From Verrucomicrobiaceae bacterium (GTDB lineage Bacteria; Verrucomicrobiota; Verrucomicrobiia; Verrucomicrobiales; Verrucomicrobiaceae), in assembly GCA_016713245.1 (NCBI GenBank), contig JADJPM010000005.1, positions 372,001 to 436,000 on the forward strand: a stretch of 64,000 nt of DNA, given 5' to 3'. Under the pieces are notes generated by a model that saw only the letters and a list, made by a program, of their open reading frames with translations, was not told the origin of the DNA and searched no databases. Positions 44,105-52,925 of this stretch are shown one piece after another; within the stretch, counting starts at the first letter, position 1; the number at the start of each line of letters is the position of its first letter. A program made the translations under genes and the position numbers.

Positions 44105-44291
44105 TTCGAGCCTCGAATTTGTCGAGAAGTCAGAGTCTCATCCGTGATGAGAGACAATGCTGTGTCATGTTCCAAAAGTGTCTACCGGCTCGTGATGGCC
44201 AATGACCGCATCCCGCCCCTTCTCCAATTCACCAAACACCCGGCACGCCATTTGCATCTGAGGCAGTCCACCGCATCATCGCGGCTCCATT

Positions 44292-45938
44292 ATGACCTCC
44301 AAACGCTCCGCTGGCATTCTCGCGCCTGTTTTTGCTCTCCGCCATGACCATGACTTTGGCATTGGCGATACACGGGCGCTGCGGGAGCTGATGGACTGGG
44401 CGGCGGAGCATGGCATCGGCTTTGTCCAGCTCCTGCCCATCAACGAAACCGGGCCGGACAACAGCCCCTACAACGCCATCAGCTCCGTGGCGCTCGATCC
44501 GGTGCTGTTGGAAATCTCGCTCTACACACTGCCGGAGCTCACGCCCGCCGACATCGCTGCCGCGAAGGCGAGCGAGGACTTCAGCGGCGATTTGGTGAAC
44601 TTCCCTGCCGCACGCCGCGTGAAGACGAAGCTGCTCCAGCTCGCCTTTTCGCGGTTCGGCAAGAACAAGACCCGCGCGAAGGCCTTCGCGACCTTTTGCA
44701 AGGCCGAGGCCGCGTGGCTCAAGGACTACGCCATCTTCCGCACGCTCATCGACAAGCACGGCAACGAACTCTGGGATCACTGGCCGACGGATGCCCGCAG
44801 CAGCGTCGATCCCGAGGGACCGGAGGCCACCTACCATGCGTGGGTGCAATGGATCGCCTTCACGCAGTGGCGGGAGCTGCGCACCTACGGCACGAAGATC
44901 GGCGTTCGCCTCATGGGCGACATCCCCATCGGCGTGAATTACTACAGCGCCGATGTCTTTGCGGATCCGCACCTCTTCAACCTTGGCTGGAGCGGCGGCG
45001 CTCCGCCGGAGAAGATCTTCAAAGACGATCTCTTCGTGCAAAAGTGGGGTCAAAATTGGGGCATCCCGCTCTACCGCTGGGATGTGATGGAGCAGGACGA
45101 CTTCGCATGGTGGCGTCAGCGCATCGCAAAGCTCACCGATGTCTTCCACATCTTCCGCATCGACCATGTGCTCGGCTTTTACCGCATCTATGGCTTCCCG
45201 TGGCGTCCGCAGCGGAATGCCGAATTCCTCCCGCTCACCGAAGACGAGGCCAAAGCCCGCACCGGCGGCCCGCTGCCGCATTACATCGAGCACGCAGACG
45301 ACACGCCGGAGCACTGCGCCGCGAATCGCGCCGCAGGCGATAAATACCTGCGCATGATTCAAGACGCCGCGCAGGGGGCCGAAGTCGTCGGTGAGGACCT
45401 CGGCGCGGTGCCGGACTATGTGCGACCACATCTGCTGGAACGCGGTATTCCCGGCTTCAAAGTGCCGCAGTGGGAGGTCACCCCCGATGACAAGCCCATC
45501 TCCGGCCTCACCTACGACGAGTGCAGCTTCACCACCTACGCCACGCACGATCACCCGCCCATGGCCGCGATCTGGGATGGCTGCCGCCACAACATGCATC
45601 ACGCTCCCGAGCACGAGGACCGCATGAAGGCCGGTCGCGAGCTGCGCCTCCTCGCTGAATTCGCCAGCATCCCACCGACGAACGACTACCCAGCCTACAA
45701 CGACACGATCAAGTGGCAGCTCATGCGCGGCCTCCTGCAAAGCACCAGCCGCTACGCCGCCATCATGATCACCGATCTCTTCAGCATGACCGACCGCTTC
45801 AACGTCCCCGGCGTCGTCAGCGATGCCAACTGGCGCACCCGCTTCCCGTTTTCGACGCAGCAGATGCGTGAGAAGGCCGAGCTTAGTGCCGAGGCGGTGA
45901 AGTTCAGGGATTTGGCGAAGGAGACGAAGAGGGTGTGA
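44292..45938 (+). CDS. malQ: 4-alpha-glucanotransferase (GH77)
   Basis: 548 residues. It opens with SAGILAPVFALRHDHDFGIGD, then WAAEHGIGFVQLLPINETG. The catalytic residues are the nucleophile Asp in FRIDHVLGFYR at about 290, the acid/base Glu in VVGEDLGAVPDYVR at about 367, and the third Asp in TYATHDHPPM at about 418. It shuffles alpha-1,4-glucan chains in maltodextrin or glycogen metabolism. The gene stands alone. Confidence 0.94.
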   Translation: MTSKRSAGILAPVFALRHDHDFGIGDTRALRELMDWAAEHGIGFVQLLPINETGPDNSPYNAISSVALDPVLLEISLYTLPELTPADIAAAKASEDFSGDLVNFPAARRVKTKLLQLAFSRFGKNKTRAKAFATFCKAEAAWLKDYAIFRTLIDKHGNELWDHWPTDARSSVDPEGPEATYHAWVQWIAFTQWRELRTYGTKIGVRLMGDIPIGVNYYSADVFADPHLFNLGWSGGAPPEKIFKDDLFVQKWGQNWGIPLYRWDVMEQDDFAWWRQRIAKLTDVFHIFRIDHVLGFYRIYGFPWRPQRNAEFLPLTEDEAKARTGGPLPHYIEHADDTPEHCAANRAAGDKYLRMIQDAAQGAEVVGEDLGAVPDYVRPHLLERGIPGFKVPQWEVTPDDKPISGLTYDECSFTTYATHDHPPMAAIWDGCRHNMHHAPEHEDRMKAGRELRLLAEFASIPPTNDYPAYNDTIKWQLMRGLLQSTSRYAAIMITDLFSMTDRFNVPGVVSDANWRTRFPFSTQQMREKAELSAEAVKFRDLAKETKRV

Positions 45939-45941
45939 GCA

Positions 45942-47126
45942 CTACTTTTTGACCAACACATCTTCGCTGTCCACCCAAGAAGCCAAATAGGGCCATTCGG
46001 CACCCTTCATCCAGAGGGTCATCACAAACGGCTGGTCGAAAACGAAGCGCCGAGGAAGCATGGGCAGTTTCGTGGGATCAGCAGGCCTGGGGCCAAGGCT
46101 GCCTTGACCAGCTGATGCAAGGAAGTCTGGAGCAACCTTGAACACCGCTTGGGCCAAGGCTCCTTCCTCATCGAGGCGGAAAACGATCAATTGCTGTGCT
46201 TCGCGAATCTTCCACCAAGTTTCCAAGCCATTCGGCAGGGTTTGCTCAAGATACCTCTTTCCGATTAACTCCCCAAAATCACAAGCGAGCGTCGTTTTCA
46301 GCTTTGGCATCCAAAACACGTCCGCTGGCGTGAGTTGGTTGTGATAGCGCCACCACGCGTTGTTGTGCCTGACGGCTTGATCGACAGGCAAAGGATGCTT
46401 GAGAGCGAGTTTCATCCATTCGATGCCTTCGGCCAAGCTGGTCATCTGAGGCTTCGTTCCGATCAGCATGAACTCCGGCCTGGCTTTTTCCCCATTGAAG
46501 AAGACGACCTTGAGAAGAAAAGATCCCAGGCGGTCGTCCGCCAAAATATGGACGACATCAAAATGCGCCAAGGTTTCGTCCTTTTGGCATCCAAAGCCGG
46601 TCACCCATGGCTTTTCGCCATTCGACAGTCGGAACGGAGCTCTCGATACCTTGAACGAAGCGGGAAAACGCGGTGCATGAGACAGGCAACTGACGAACAA
46701 AGCTGAGTGCAGCCGTATCGTTGTCTCATTCACTCGTCCCGGTGGCACATACGGCCCAATCATGGCTGCCGCATTCGCCCCTACCTTTTGGCGGAGCATC
46801 TGCCGGATCTGGTCCCGAAGCATTTCCGAGTCGTCACCACCGTAAACGACCGTGCCATCTGGCAGTGTCTTGGCGGCATCCCATGTGAAACCATTCATCA
46901 CATCCGCCACAGGTGTATGTGGATTGAGTTCGATGGCTTTCACACCGTGGTAGGCTTTCAATTGATCCCACGCAGCTTGCGCCGTGGGAGACCAGAAGAG
47001 GCTGGCACCAGGCTTGAAGGCCTCAGCCGGATCCAAAGTGGCGGCGACACGTTCGGAGTAGGATGCCGTCTGCGAGAACGCCATCCGGGCGACCGAAACG
47101 GTCAATATGAAGAGAAGCCTCAGCAT
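45942..47126 (-). CDS. Exported hypothetical protein, weakly serpin-like
   Basis: 394 residues from ATG 47126, chosen because it starts a signal peptide (MLRLLFILTVSVARMAFSQ); the frame is open to 47207. Contents suggest a serpin-type fold without proof: SLFWSPTAQAAWDQLKAY resembles the serpin helix B start, and RRFVFDQPFVMTLWMKGAEW resembles the C-terminal F-DRPF strand after the reactive loop. The usual reactive-loop hinge is not obvious. Convergent with malQ, whose stop is 3 bases away. Confidence 0.5.
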   Translation of the reverse strand: MLRLLFILTVSVARMAFSQTASYSERVAATLDPAEAFKPGASLFWSPTAQAAWDQLKAYHGVKAIELNPHTPVADVMNGFTWDAAKTLPDGTVVYGGDDSEMLRDQIRQMLRQKVGANAAAMIGPYVPPGRVNETTIRLHSALFVSCLSHAPRFPASFKVSRAPFRLSNGEKPWVTGFGCQKDETLAHFDVVHILADDRLGSFLLKVVFFNGEKARPEFMLIGTKPQMTSLAEGIEWMKLALKHPLPVDQAVRHNNAWWRYHNQLTPADVFWMPKLKTTLACDFGELIGKRYLEQTLPNGLETWWKIREAQQLIVFRLDEEGALAQAVFKVAPDFLASAGQGSLGPRPADPTKLPMLPRRFVFDQPFVMTLWMKGAEWPYLASWVDSEDVLVKK

Positions 47127-47214
47127 GACTCCAACGTGCCATGAAGGCGGATCATCCGGCAAGAGCGTTTTTGTTCCCAAAACGACGTTCTGAAGCTGCC
47201 GGAGCATGAAGCCA

Positions 47215-47248
47215 CAAAAAAGCCGGGAGTTTCCTCCCGGCCTTTTTG
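47215..47248 (-). terminator. Rho-independent terminator downstream of the DUF1080 gene, active both ways by structure
   Basis: GCCGGGAG (47222-47229) pairs with CTCCCGGC (47234-47241) around a 4-base loop. There is an A-run on the left and a T-run on the right, so it can stop transcription on either strand. It ends the leftward DUF1080 gene. Confidence 0.9.
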
Positions 47249-47261
47249 TGATTCATTCACC

Positions 47262-48695
47262 TCACAGCTTCTTCACTTTGAAGCTGCGGAAGACGACCGG
47301 ATCACTGTGGCCGGCGAAGCCGATGTGGCCACTGGTGCGGTCGAGGCCTTTCGGTGGGTGCTTGATCTGGCTGCGGTCAAAGGTGGCGATGTCGGCATCG
47401 AGGATCTTGGTGCCGTTGAGGGTCACTTTGATCTTTTGGCCTTGGATTTCGATCTCCTGGAAGTTCCACTCGCCGACGGGGCGGAGGTAGCCGTGCTTCG
47501 CTCCGACGCAGTGGTAGATGGAGCCGTGGTATTGATAGGGTTCGAGGCCCTTCTTGCCAGCGGCGGCCATTTTCTCGTTGTAGCCATCGCTGTCGATCAC
47601 CTGGAGTTCCAGGCCGTCGGAGGCGGAGTGACCGCCGAGAGGCGTGCGCAGCGCGATGCCGTTGTTGCCGGCCTTTGGCAGCTTGAATTCGACGCGGATG
47701 ATGCCGTTTTCGAATTCTTCCTTCGTGAGGAGATCGCCGCCTTTGCCGGGTTTGCAGGTGATGGCACCGTCCACGACTTCGTAGCTGTCCACAGCTCCCT
47801 GCCAGTTGCTCAAATCCTTGCCGTTGATGTGCTCGACGAAGCCGTCCTCGGCCCAGCGGGCATTGAGTTCCTTGTTCACCTCTTCTCCGGGGATTTCGCG
47901 GATGAAAACATTGCGCCAGCGGATCTCGCTGCCGTGCGTCTGGAGCTGGATGGGGCCTTTGGAAAAGGCGGGATCGACCATCCATCCGTTCGGCTTCTTC
48001 TCACCGGCGTCCTTGGCCTCCACCTTGCCATAGGCCTGGTAGCCGGCCTTGCGGTTGGCGAAGAAGTTTTCGAGCACGGCATTCTTCACGACGACTTCGC
48101 CGTTGAAGGTGATCGTCACACGCTCGCCGATCATTTTGACGTGGAAGCGGTTCCACTCGCCCAGCGGCTTGTCCATGAGCTTGAGCGGGTTCTTGCCCTC
48201 GGGGTTCTTGTTGTTCCAAAGACCGCCGGAGCCGAAGGGCTTGCCGAGCGAGACAGCTTTCTCGTCCTTCTCGGTGAAATCCCAAATCTGCACCTGCGGG
48301 ATGCCGCGCAGGTAGATGCCGCTATCGCCGAGCGGAAGCATCTTGTAATCGACCCACAGCTCAAAATCGCCGTAGTCCTTGTCGGTGGTGAGATAGAGGC
48401 CTTTGCCGTCGTTCACGAGCTCGCCGTTTTCGACTTTCCAGTGGGCGTTGAGGCACTGCTCTTCTCCCTTGCTATCCTTTAGCCCCCCTTCGATGGATTT
48501 CTTTTTGTAGGCCGCCTGTTCATCGGGCGTCATTTTCCACAGGTCGGTGGGATCTTGCGTGCCCCAGCCATACCAGCCGGAGAGGTCCTTGCCGTTGAAG
48601 AGGGCGGTGAAGCCCTCCGGCGGCGTGTTGTTATCAGCGGCAAAGCCCACGGAGACCGTGGCCAGGGCGAGGAGCAGAGAGAGCGATGATTTCAT
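47262..48695 (-). CDS. Exported protein with two DUF1080 (3-keto-disaccharide hydrolase-type) domains
   Basis: 477 residues, signal peptide MKSSLSLLLALATVSVGFAA. Domain 1 (about 25-265) starts EGFTALFNGKDLSGWYGWG and has YGDFELWVDYKMLPLGDSGIY with IQLQTHGSEIRWRNVFIREI at its end. Domain 2 (about 285-475) starts INGKDLSNWQGAVDSYEVVD and contains GIIRVEFKLPKAGNNGIALR and GHSASDGLELQVIDSD. DUF1080 is a concanavalin-like beta-sandwich; some members hydrolyse 3-keto-glycosides. Probably a periplasmic carbohydrate enzyme or binder. Confidence 0.9.
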   Translation of the reverse strand: MKSSLSLLLALATVSVGFAADNNTPPEGFTALFNGKDLSGWYGWGTQDPTDLWKMTPDEQAAYKKKSIEGGLKDSKGEEQCLNAHWKVENGELVNDGKGLYLTTDKDYGDFELWVDYKMLPLGDSGIYLRGIPQVQIWDFTEKDEKAVSLGKPFGSGGLWNNKNPEGKNPLKLMDKPLGEWNRFHVKMIGERVTITFNGEVVVKNAVLENFFANRKAGYQAYGKVEAKDAGEKKPNGWMVDPAFSKGPIQLQTHGSEIRWRNVFIREIPGEEVNKELNARWAEDGFVEHINGKDLSNWQGAVDSYEVVDGAITCKPGKGGDLLTKEEFENGIIRVEFKLPKAGNNGIALRTPLGGHSASDGLELQVIDSDGYNEKMAAAGKKGLEPYQYHGSIYHCVGAKHGYLRPVGEWNFQEIEIQGQKIKVTLNGTKILDADIATFDRSQIKHPPKGLDRTSGHIGFAGHSDPVVFRSFKVKKL

Positions 48696-48800
48696 GGTTG
48701 GAAAACGAGCTCAGGAGTCGCGGTGAGGCACGGCCATCTTTCAATGTGGCCCGCATTGCGTGAAAGCGACGGGCACAGGCCACCCCTCTGTGAAGAGTAG

Positions 48801-48885
48801 TGGTGCTCGGGAAGGGACTCGAACCCTTAAGCCTTTCGGCACAAGATCCTTAGTCTTGCGCGTATACCAATTCCGCCACCCGAGC
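48801..48885 (-). tRNA. tRNA-Leu, anticodon AAG
   Basis: Acceptor stem GCTCGGG (complement 48885-48879) pairs with CCCGAGC, followed by A and an encoded CCA (48803-48801). The D region is TGGCGGAATTGGTATACGCG, the anticodon stem CAAGA/TCTTG with loop CTAAGGA, a long variable arm (TGCCGAAAGGCT), and the T-arm GGGTTCGAGTCCC. The long variable arm and sequence are leucine type. Loop positions 34-36 read AAG, an anticodon with A34 that is uncommon in bacteria. Confidence 0.95.
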
Positions 48886-49001
48886 AGGGTCTGCGTTTTG
48901 CAGGGGCGCGGATAATAGCCAGATGAGTGGGGATGCAAGGCATTTGTTACCGAGTTTTGGCGAAGGCAATAGCCAGCCGCGCCGTCCGTTTGAGTCCAGC
49001 C

Positions 49002-51125
49002 ATGCGATTCACGTTCTCCGCCTTTCTTTTTACCGCCGCCACACTCTGCGCGAAGTCTCCTTACCCGGAGAAGACGCCGGACACGCCGGGGAACCGCATG
49101 CTGGACACCTACTTTGCCAGCGAAACGCGGCAGCAGGCGCAAAACGGCGGCGTGAAGGACATCCAAGACGCGGAGGATTGGAAAAAGAAAGCGCCGGAGT
49201 ATCGCCGCCAGCTCGCGGAGATGCTGGGGCTCGATCCGATGCCGGAGCGCACGGCTTTAAACGCGGTTAAAACGGGCGAAGTGAAGGGCGAGGGCTACCT
49301 CGTGGAAAAACTGCACTTTCAATCCATGCCCGGCCTCTATGTGACGGCGAATCTCTACCTACCGGAGAAGGTGGAAAAGCCGCTGCCGACCATTCTGTAT
49401 GTCTGCGGCCATGCGGTGAAGATGAAGGATGGCATTAGCTTCGGAAACAAAACGGGCTACGAGCATCATGGCGCATGGTTTGCCCGTCATGGCTACGCTT
49501 GCCTGATCATCGACACGGTGCAGCTCGGTGAGATCCGCGGTGAGCATCACGGCACCTACAGCAAGGGTCGCTGGTGGTGGTATTCGCGTGGCTACACGCC
49601 CGCCGGACTGGAGGCGTGGAGCTGCATGCGGGCGCTGGATTACCTCGAAACACGAAGCGAGGTGGACAAGACGAAATTCGGCGTGACCGGCCGCAGCGGC
49701 GGCGGGGCCTACTCATGGTGGATCACCGCGCTGGATGAGCGCATCAAGGCCAGCGCCCCCACCGCCGGCGTGACTGATCTGCAAAACCAGGTGATCGACG
49801 GCTGCGTGGAAGGGCACTGCGACTGCATGTTTTTCGTGAACACCTACCGCTGGGACTTTTCACGCCTCGTGGCCCTCGCCGCGCCGCGCCCGCTTCTGGT
49901 GGTGAACACGGACAAGGACACGATCTTCCCCATCGACGGCGTCTTCCGCCTCTACCAAGACGTGCGGCGGATCTACGAGATGCTCGGCGTGGAGGGAAAT
50001 CTGGGCCTGCAAGTCGCCGAGGGACCGCACAAAGATTTGCAGCCGCTGAACATGGGCGCGTTTCATTGGATGGAGCGCCATCTCAAAGGCGCGGACCCGA
50101 TGCAGGTGATCGACGAAGGTGCGAAAAAGAAGCTGGAACCAGAGGCACTGCGTGTTTTTACCGAACTGCCGAAGGACGAGCGAAACACCAAGATCGACGA
50201 GAGCTTTGTGCCGATGGCCCAGGCTCCCGCGCCGCCGACGAATGAAAAAGACTGGCAGCAGGTGAAGGATGGCTGGCTGAAGTCGCTCAGCGAAAAGACC
50301 TTTCGCGGCTGGCCGCAGGATGCAGGCGGTGTGAATGCGGCGCAGGAAGGCAGCATGGTGCGAGATGGCATCGAGATGTCCGCCTTCGACTTCGAGCCGC
50401 AGTCCGGCTACCGCCTGCGCATCTTCATCACGCACCGCGATGGACTACGCCCGGAGGATCTGGAGCTCGTGGCGCTGAATGTGCTCGATGAAGAGGGCTG
50501 GGATGCGTTCTGCGCCACCTACCACAAGCGCTTTGGCAAGCTCATGGAGGCTTTCCCCGGCCTGCCGGACGATGAGAAGGCCTTCGAGCAGGAGAGGAAG
50601 ATGTTTACCTCCAATAAATGGGGCATGGCCTATGTGTGCCCGCGTGGCGTGGGGCCGACAGCATGGTCGGGCAGCGAGAAAGCGCAGACGCAGCGGCTGC
50701 GCCGCTTTTACCTTCTTGGGCAGACGGTGGATGGCATGCGCGTGTGGGACATCCATCGCGCCGTGGCGACGATTCGCGACATTTCGGGCCTCAAAGATAC
50801 GCCGCTGTGGATTCAAGCGCACCGCGACATGGCTGCCGACGCCGTCTATGCGAGCCTCTTCACCGATGGCATCAAGCGCCTCGACCTGCACGACCTTCCC
50901 ACCACCCACAATGGCACCGTGGACGGCGCTGTCTCCCCTGCCCCGGCCTTGCTCAATGTGCTCAAGACCCTCGACCTGCCCCAGGCCGTCGCCATGGCCG
51001 CGGACAAGACGCGTGTGGTCATCTACACGAAGGACAAATCCTCCTGGGAATGGCCGGCGACGCTTCTGAAGAATCTCGGCAAGGAGAAACAACTCCAGCT
51101 CCGCGAACCAGCCTCGAAGCAGTGA
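49002..51125 (+). CDS. Exported acetylxylan-esterase-like alpha/beta hydrolase, two-domain
   Basis: 707 residues from ATG 49002 (MRFTFSAFLFTAATLCAKSP, a signal peptide); an upstream ATG at 48927 would hide it. The hydrolase core has Ser in GVTGRSGGGAYSWW at about residue 230, Asp in LLVVNTDKDTIFP near 303 and His in VAEGPHKDLQP near 341. This matches the acetyl xylan esterase/prolyl-oligopeptidase-like group common in PVC polysaccharide loci. The C-terminal 330 residues form a second, weaker hydrolase-like domain without an evident Ser elbow. Probably deacylates plant polysaccharides. Confidence 0.85.
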   Translation: MRFTFSAFLFTAATLCAKSPYPEKTPDTPGNRMLDTYFASETRQQAQNGGVKDIQDAEDWKKKAPEYRRQLAEMLGLDPMPERTALNAVKTGEVKGEGYLVEKLHFQSMPGLYVTANLYLPEKVEKPLPTILYVCGHAVKMKDGISFGNKTGYEHHGAWFARHGYACLIIDTVQLGEIRGEHHGTYSKGRWWWYSRGYTPAGLEAWSCMRALDYLETRSEVDKTKFGVTGRSGGGAYSWWITALDERIKASAPTAGVTDLQNQVIDGCVEGHCDCMFFVNTYRWDFSRLVALAAPRPLLVVNTDKDTIFPIDGVFRLYQDVRRIYEMLGVEGNLGLQVAEGPHKDLQPLNMGAFHWMERHLKGADPMQVIDEGAKKKLEPEALRVFTELPKDERNTKIDESFVPMAQAPAPPTNEKDWQQVKDGWLKSLSEKTFRGWPQDAGGVNAAQEGSMVRDGIEMSAFDFEPQSGYRLRIFITHRDGLRPEDLELVALNVLDEEGWDAFCATYHKRFGKLMEAFPGLPDDEKAFEQERKMFTSNKWGMAYVCPRGVGPTAWSGSEKAQTQRLRRFYLLGQTVDGMRVWDIHRAVATIRDISGLKDTPLWIQAHRDMAADAVYASLFTDGIKRLDLHDLPTTHNGTVDGAVSPAPALLNVLKTLDLPQAVAMAADKTRVVIYTKDKSSWEWPATLLKNLGKEKQLQLREPASKQ

Positions 51126-51128
51126 GCG

Positions 51129-51212
51129 GTGGACGGTTCTTCGCTCGTAGTTCGGGCTTCAGCCCGTCTTTGGAACTCCGCAGAACGGGCTGAAGCCCGA
51201 ACTACGAACAAA
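51129..51212. repeat. Long palindromic repeat, copy 1
   Basis: Perfect 22-base inverted arms at 51146-51167 and 51185-51206 (core GTTCGGGCTTCAGCCCG), each arm itself partly palindromic, separated by 17 bases. About 80 bases are shared with copy 2 at 52418-52497, with one difference (GAACTC against GAGCTC). It lies just after the esterase stop. REP/BIME-like; also a possible transcription end. Confidence 0.9.
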
Positions 51213-51355
51213 GAATGGCGGTCTCCGGAGCCTGCCGCCCTCGTGGTTGGAGATGGGTGGTTGACGGGGGCTGGAACACCGCGAGGTTTCTGCCCACGAG
51301 CCGCCGCCGCGCCTGAGGCAGGCCGTGCTTCTTCCACTCAACCCTTTGGTGACTC

Positions 51356-51673
51356 ATGAACGCCCTTCCCATGCTGCTATTCCTCGTGGTGCTGTCGGTG
51401 GCGTTTACGCATGCGCTGAGCACCAGGGCGCGTGACCAAGGCCGAGCACTGAGCTGGCGGCAACCGCTCGACGCCGCCGTCATCACGACGGTGGTGATGA
51501 CGGTCTTGATGTACAGCATCGGGCCGAGCCATGCGCATGTGCCCGACTTTGTGGTGCTAATGGCGGCTCCTTTCATCTTCATTCCGGCCTGGCTGGTGGC
51601 CGGCCTTACCTTCTGGCGCATGCGGCGCAAGCCGCCGGCTCCGCCTGCCCCGTCCAAGTCCCATGGGAGTTGA
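51356..51673 (+). CDS. Small membrane protein
   Basis: 105 residues with membrane segments at about 4-20 (PMLLFLVVLSVAFTHAL), 38-55 (AAVITTVVMTVLMYSIG) and 64-85 (FVVLMAAPFIFIPAWLVAGL), and a Pro-rich basic tail. Unrecognised. The next gene starts 11 bases before its stop, so the two are coupled. The pair is bracketed by the two palindromic repeats. Confidence 0.65.
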   Translation: MNALPMLLFLVVLSVAFTHALSTRARDQGRALSWRQPLDAAVITTVVMTVLMYSIGPSHAHVPDFVVLMAAPFIFIPAWLVAGLTFWRMRRKPPAPPAPSKSHGS

Positions 51674-52355
51674 GGTGCAGTTCTATGTCATGCCGGGTTC
51701 GAGCCTGTTCCGCCCGGATGAACCCGCGCTGCGGGCGTTAATCACGGATCTGACGATCTCTGGCTATGTAGCCGATCCCACCCCGGACAACCACGTGCGC
51801 CTACATGTGTCCACAAAGGACCGGCGGACTCGGGTGGCGCTGGCGTCCATCGAGGAGATTTTCCCCATGTTCACAGCCGAGGACATGTGCATCCGGTGGA
51901 CGATCCCGGATCTGAAGGACAGCGGGTTGAGGTATCCGCTTTCCGAGACTGCTTTTGACGAAGGGGTATATTATGAACTGACCCTGGAGCTCTCCAAGAA
52001 GACCATCTATCGCACCTCGGAGGTGATCGATCCCATCGAGAACCTGCAATGCTCGTGCGGGCACGCTCTCGCGGAGACGGAGTCTGTCGACCGTGATGTC
52101 TTCAATGCACTCCGGCTGCCAAGCACTTGTGACGCCTGCGGAGGTGCGGTGGAGTATGCCCGCCATGCCGGGGTGTATCGGGACCCCATGACCGGGAAGC
52201 AGTGCCCGCTCATGGGCGGGGTGACCTATCGCTGTGCAGTGGTGGTGGATTGCGGCAAGTGTTGGGAGCGGACGGCCGTGGTCACGCCGTCATTTCAATC
52301 GGTGCTAGAGAAGCACTTTGGCGGACCGCCCCGCGTGGTCCTCGACGTGTGTTAG
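51663..52355 (+). CDS. Cysteine-rich hypothetical protein with zinc-ribbon-like pairs
   Basis: 230 residues. The N-terminal 125 residues look globular (VQFYVMPGSSLFRPDEPALR). The C-terminal part has LQCSCGHAL, STCDACGG, GKQCPLMGG, YRCAVVVDCGKCWE and a final VLDVC. The CxC, CxxC and CxxC pairs suggest one or two zinc sites. No enzymatic motif is seen. Translationally coupled to the upstream membrane protein. It ends in TAG. Confidence 0.6.
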   Translation: MGVEVQFYVMPGSSLFRPDEPALRALITDLTISGYVADPTPDNHVRLHVSTKDRRTRVALASIEEIFPMFTAEDMCIRWTIPDLKDSGLRYPLSETAFDEGVYYELTLELSKKTIYRTSEVIDPIENLQCSCGHALAETESVDRDVFNALRLPSTCDACGGAVEYARHAGVYRDPMTGKQCPLMGGVTYRCAVVVDCGKCWERTAVVTPSFQSVLEKHFGGPPRVVLDVC

Positions 52356-52417
52356 CCTGAAGGGATATGGGGTGAATATGGGCTACCCTCTGCTTTCATC
52401 TCTGAACTCTGACCTCT

Positions 52418-52497
52418 GGACGGTTCTTCGCTCGTAGTTCGGGCTTCAGCCCGTCTTTGGAGCTCCGCAGAACGGGCTGAAGCCCGAACTACGAACA
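52418..52497. repeat. Long palindromic repeat, copy 2
   Basis: Same element as at 51129-51212, in the same orientation, with arms at 52433-52454 and 52472-52493. It lies between the Cys-rich gene and the convergent thioesterase gene, whose stop is at 52501. With copy 1 it flanks a two-gene unit of about 1.2 kb. Confidence 0.9.
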
Positions 52498-52500
52498 GAC

Positions 52501-52920
52501 TCACTTCTTCATCAGATGCGCATACTTCGCGCTCCAGTCATCTGGCAGGCGCATGGGGCGGCCTTGGGGCATCTGAACGAGCGCCAGCGACTGACGGCAG
52601 GTGATGAGCAGTGAATCATCGGACGGACGGCGGACTTCAAAGGCGCACCAGAAGCGCACGCGTTCGACGGTTTCGAGTCGGCCGTGAATGACGATCTCAT
52701 CGCCGAGCTTGGCGGGCCTTTTGTAATCGATCTCGGTGCGCACGACGACGGGAAAAATCTGCGTCTCGGACATCTCACGCAGCTTCATGCCGAGCTTGGC
52801 GGCGAGACGCGTGCGGGCCGTCTCGATCATGCGCAGGTAGGCGATGTTGTGGACGACGCCGCCGCAGTCGGTGTCGAAGAACATGATCTCCTCGCGGGTT
52901 TCAATGGTGGGCGTATCCAT
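52501..52920 (-). CDS. Hotdog-fold acyl-CoA thioesterase (YbgC/4HBT type)
   Basis: 139 residues. IMFFDTDCGGVVHNIAYLRM contains the catalytic Asp and the GVVHN motif of the 4-hydroxybenzoyl-CoA/YbgC thioesterase family, followed by ETARTRLAAKLG. It hydrolyses acyl-CoA thioesters; YbgC is often tied to the Tol-Pal system, but those genes are not adjacent here. It is the last gene of a three-gene leftward operon, 5 bases after pyrD. Confidence 0.88.
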   Translation of the reverse strand: MDTPTIETREEIMFFDTDCGGVVHNIAYLRMIETARTRLAAKLGMKLREMSETQIFPVVVRTEIDYKRPAKLGDEIVIHGRLETVERVRFWCAFEVRRPSDDSLLITCRQSLALVQMPQGRPMRLPDDWSAKYAHLMKK

Positions 52921-52925
52921 GGCGG

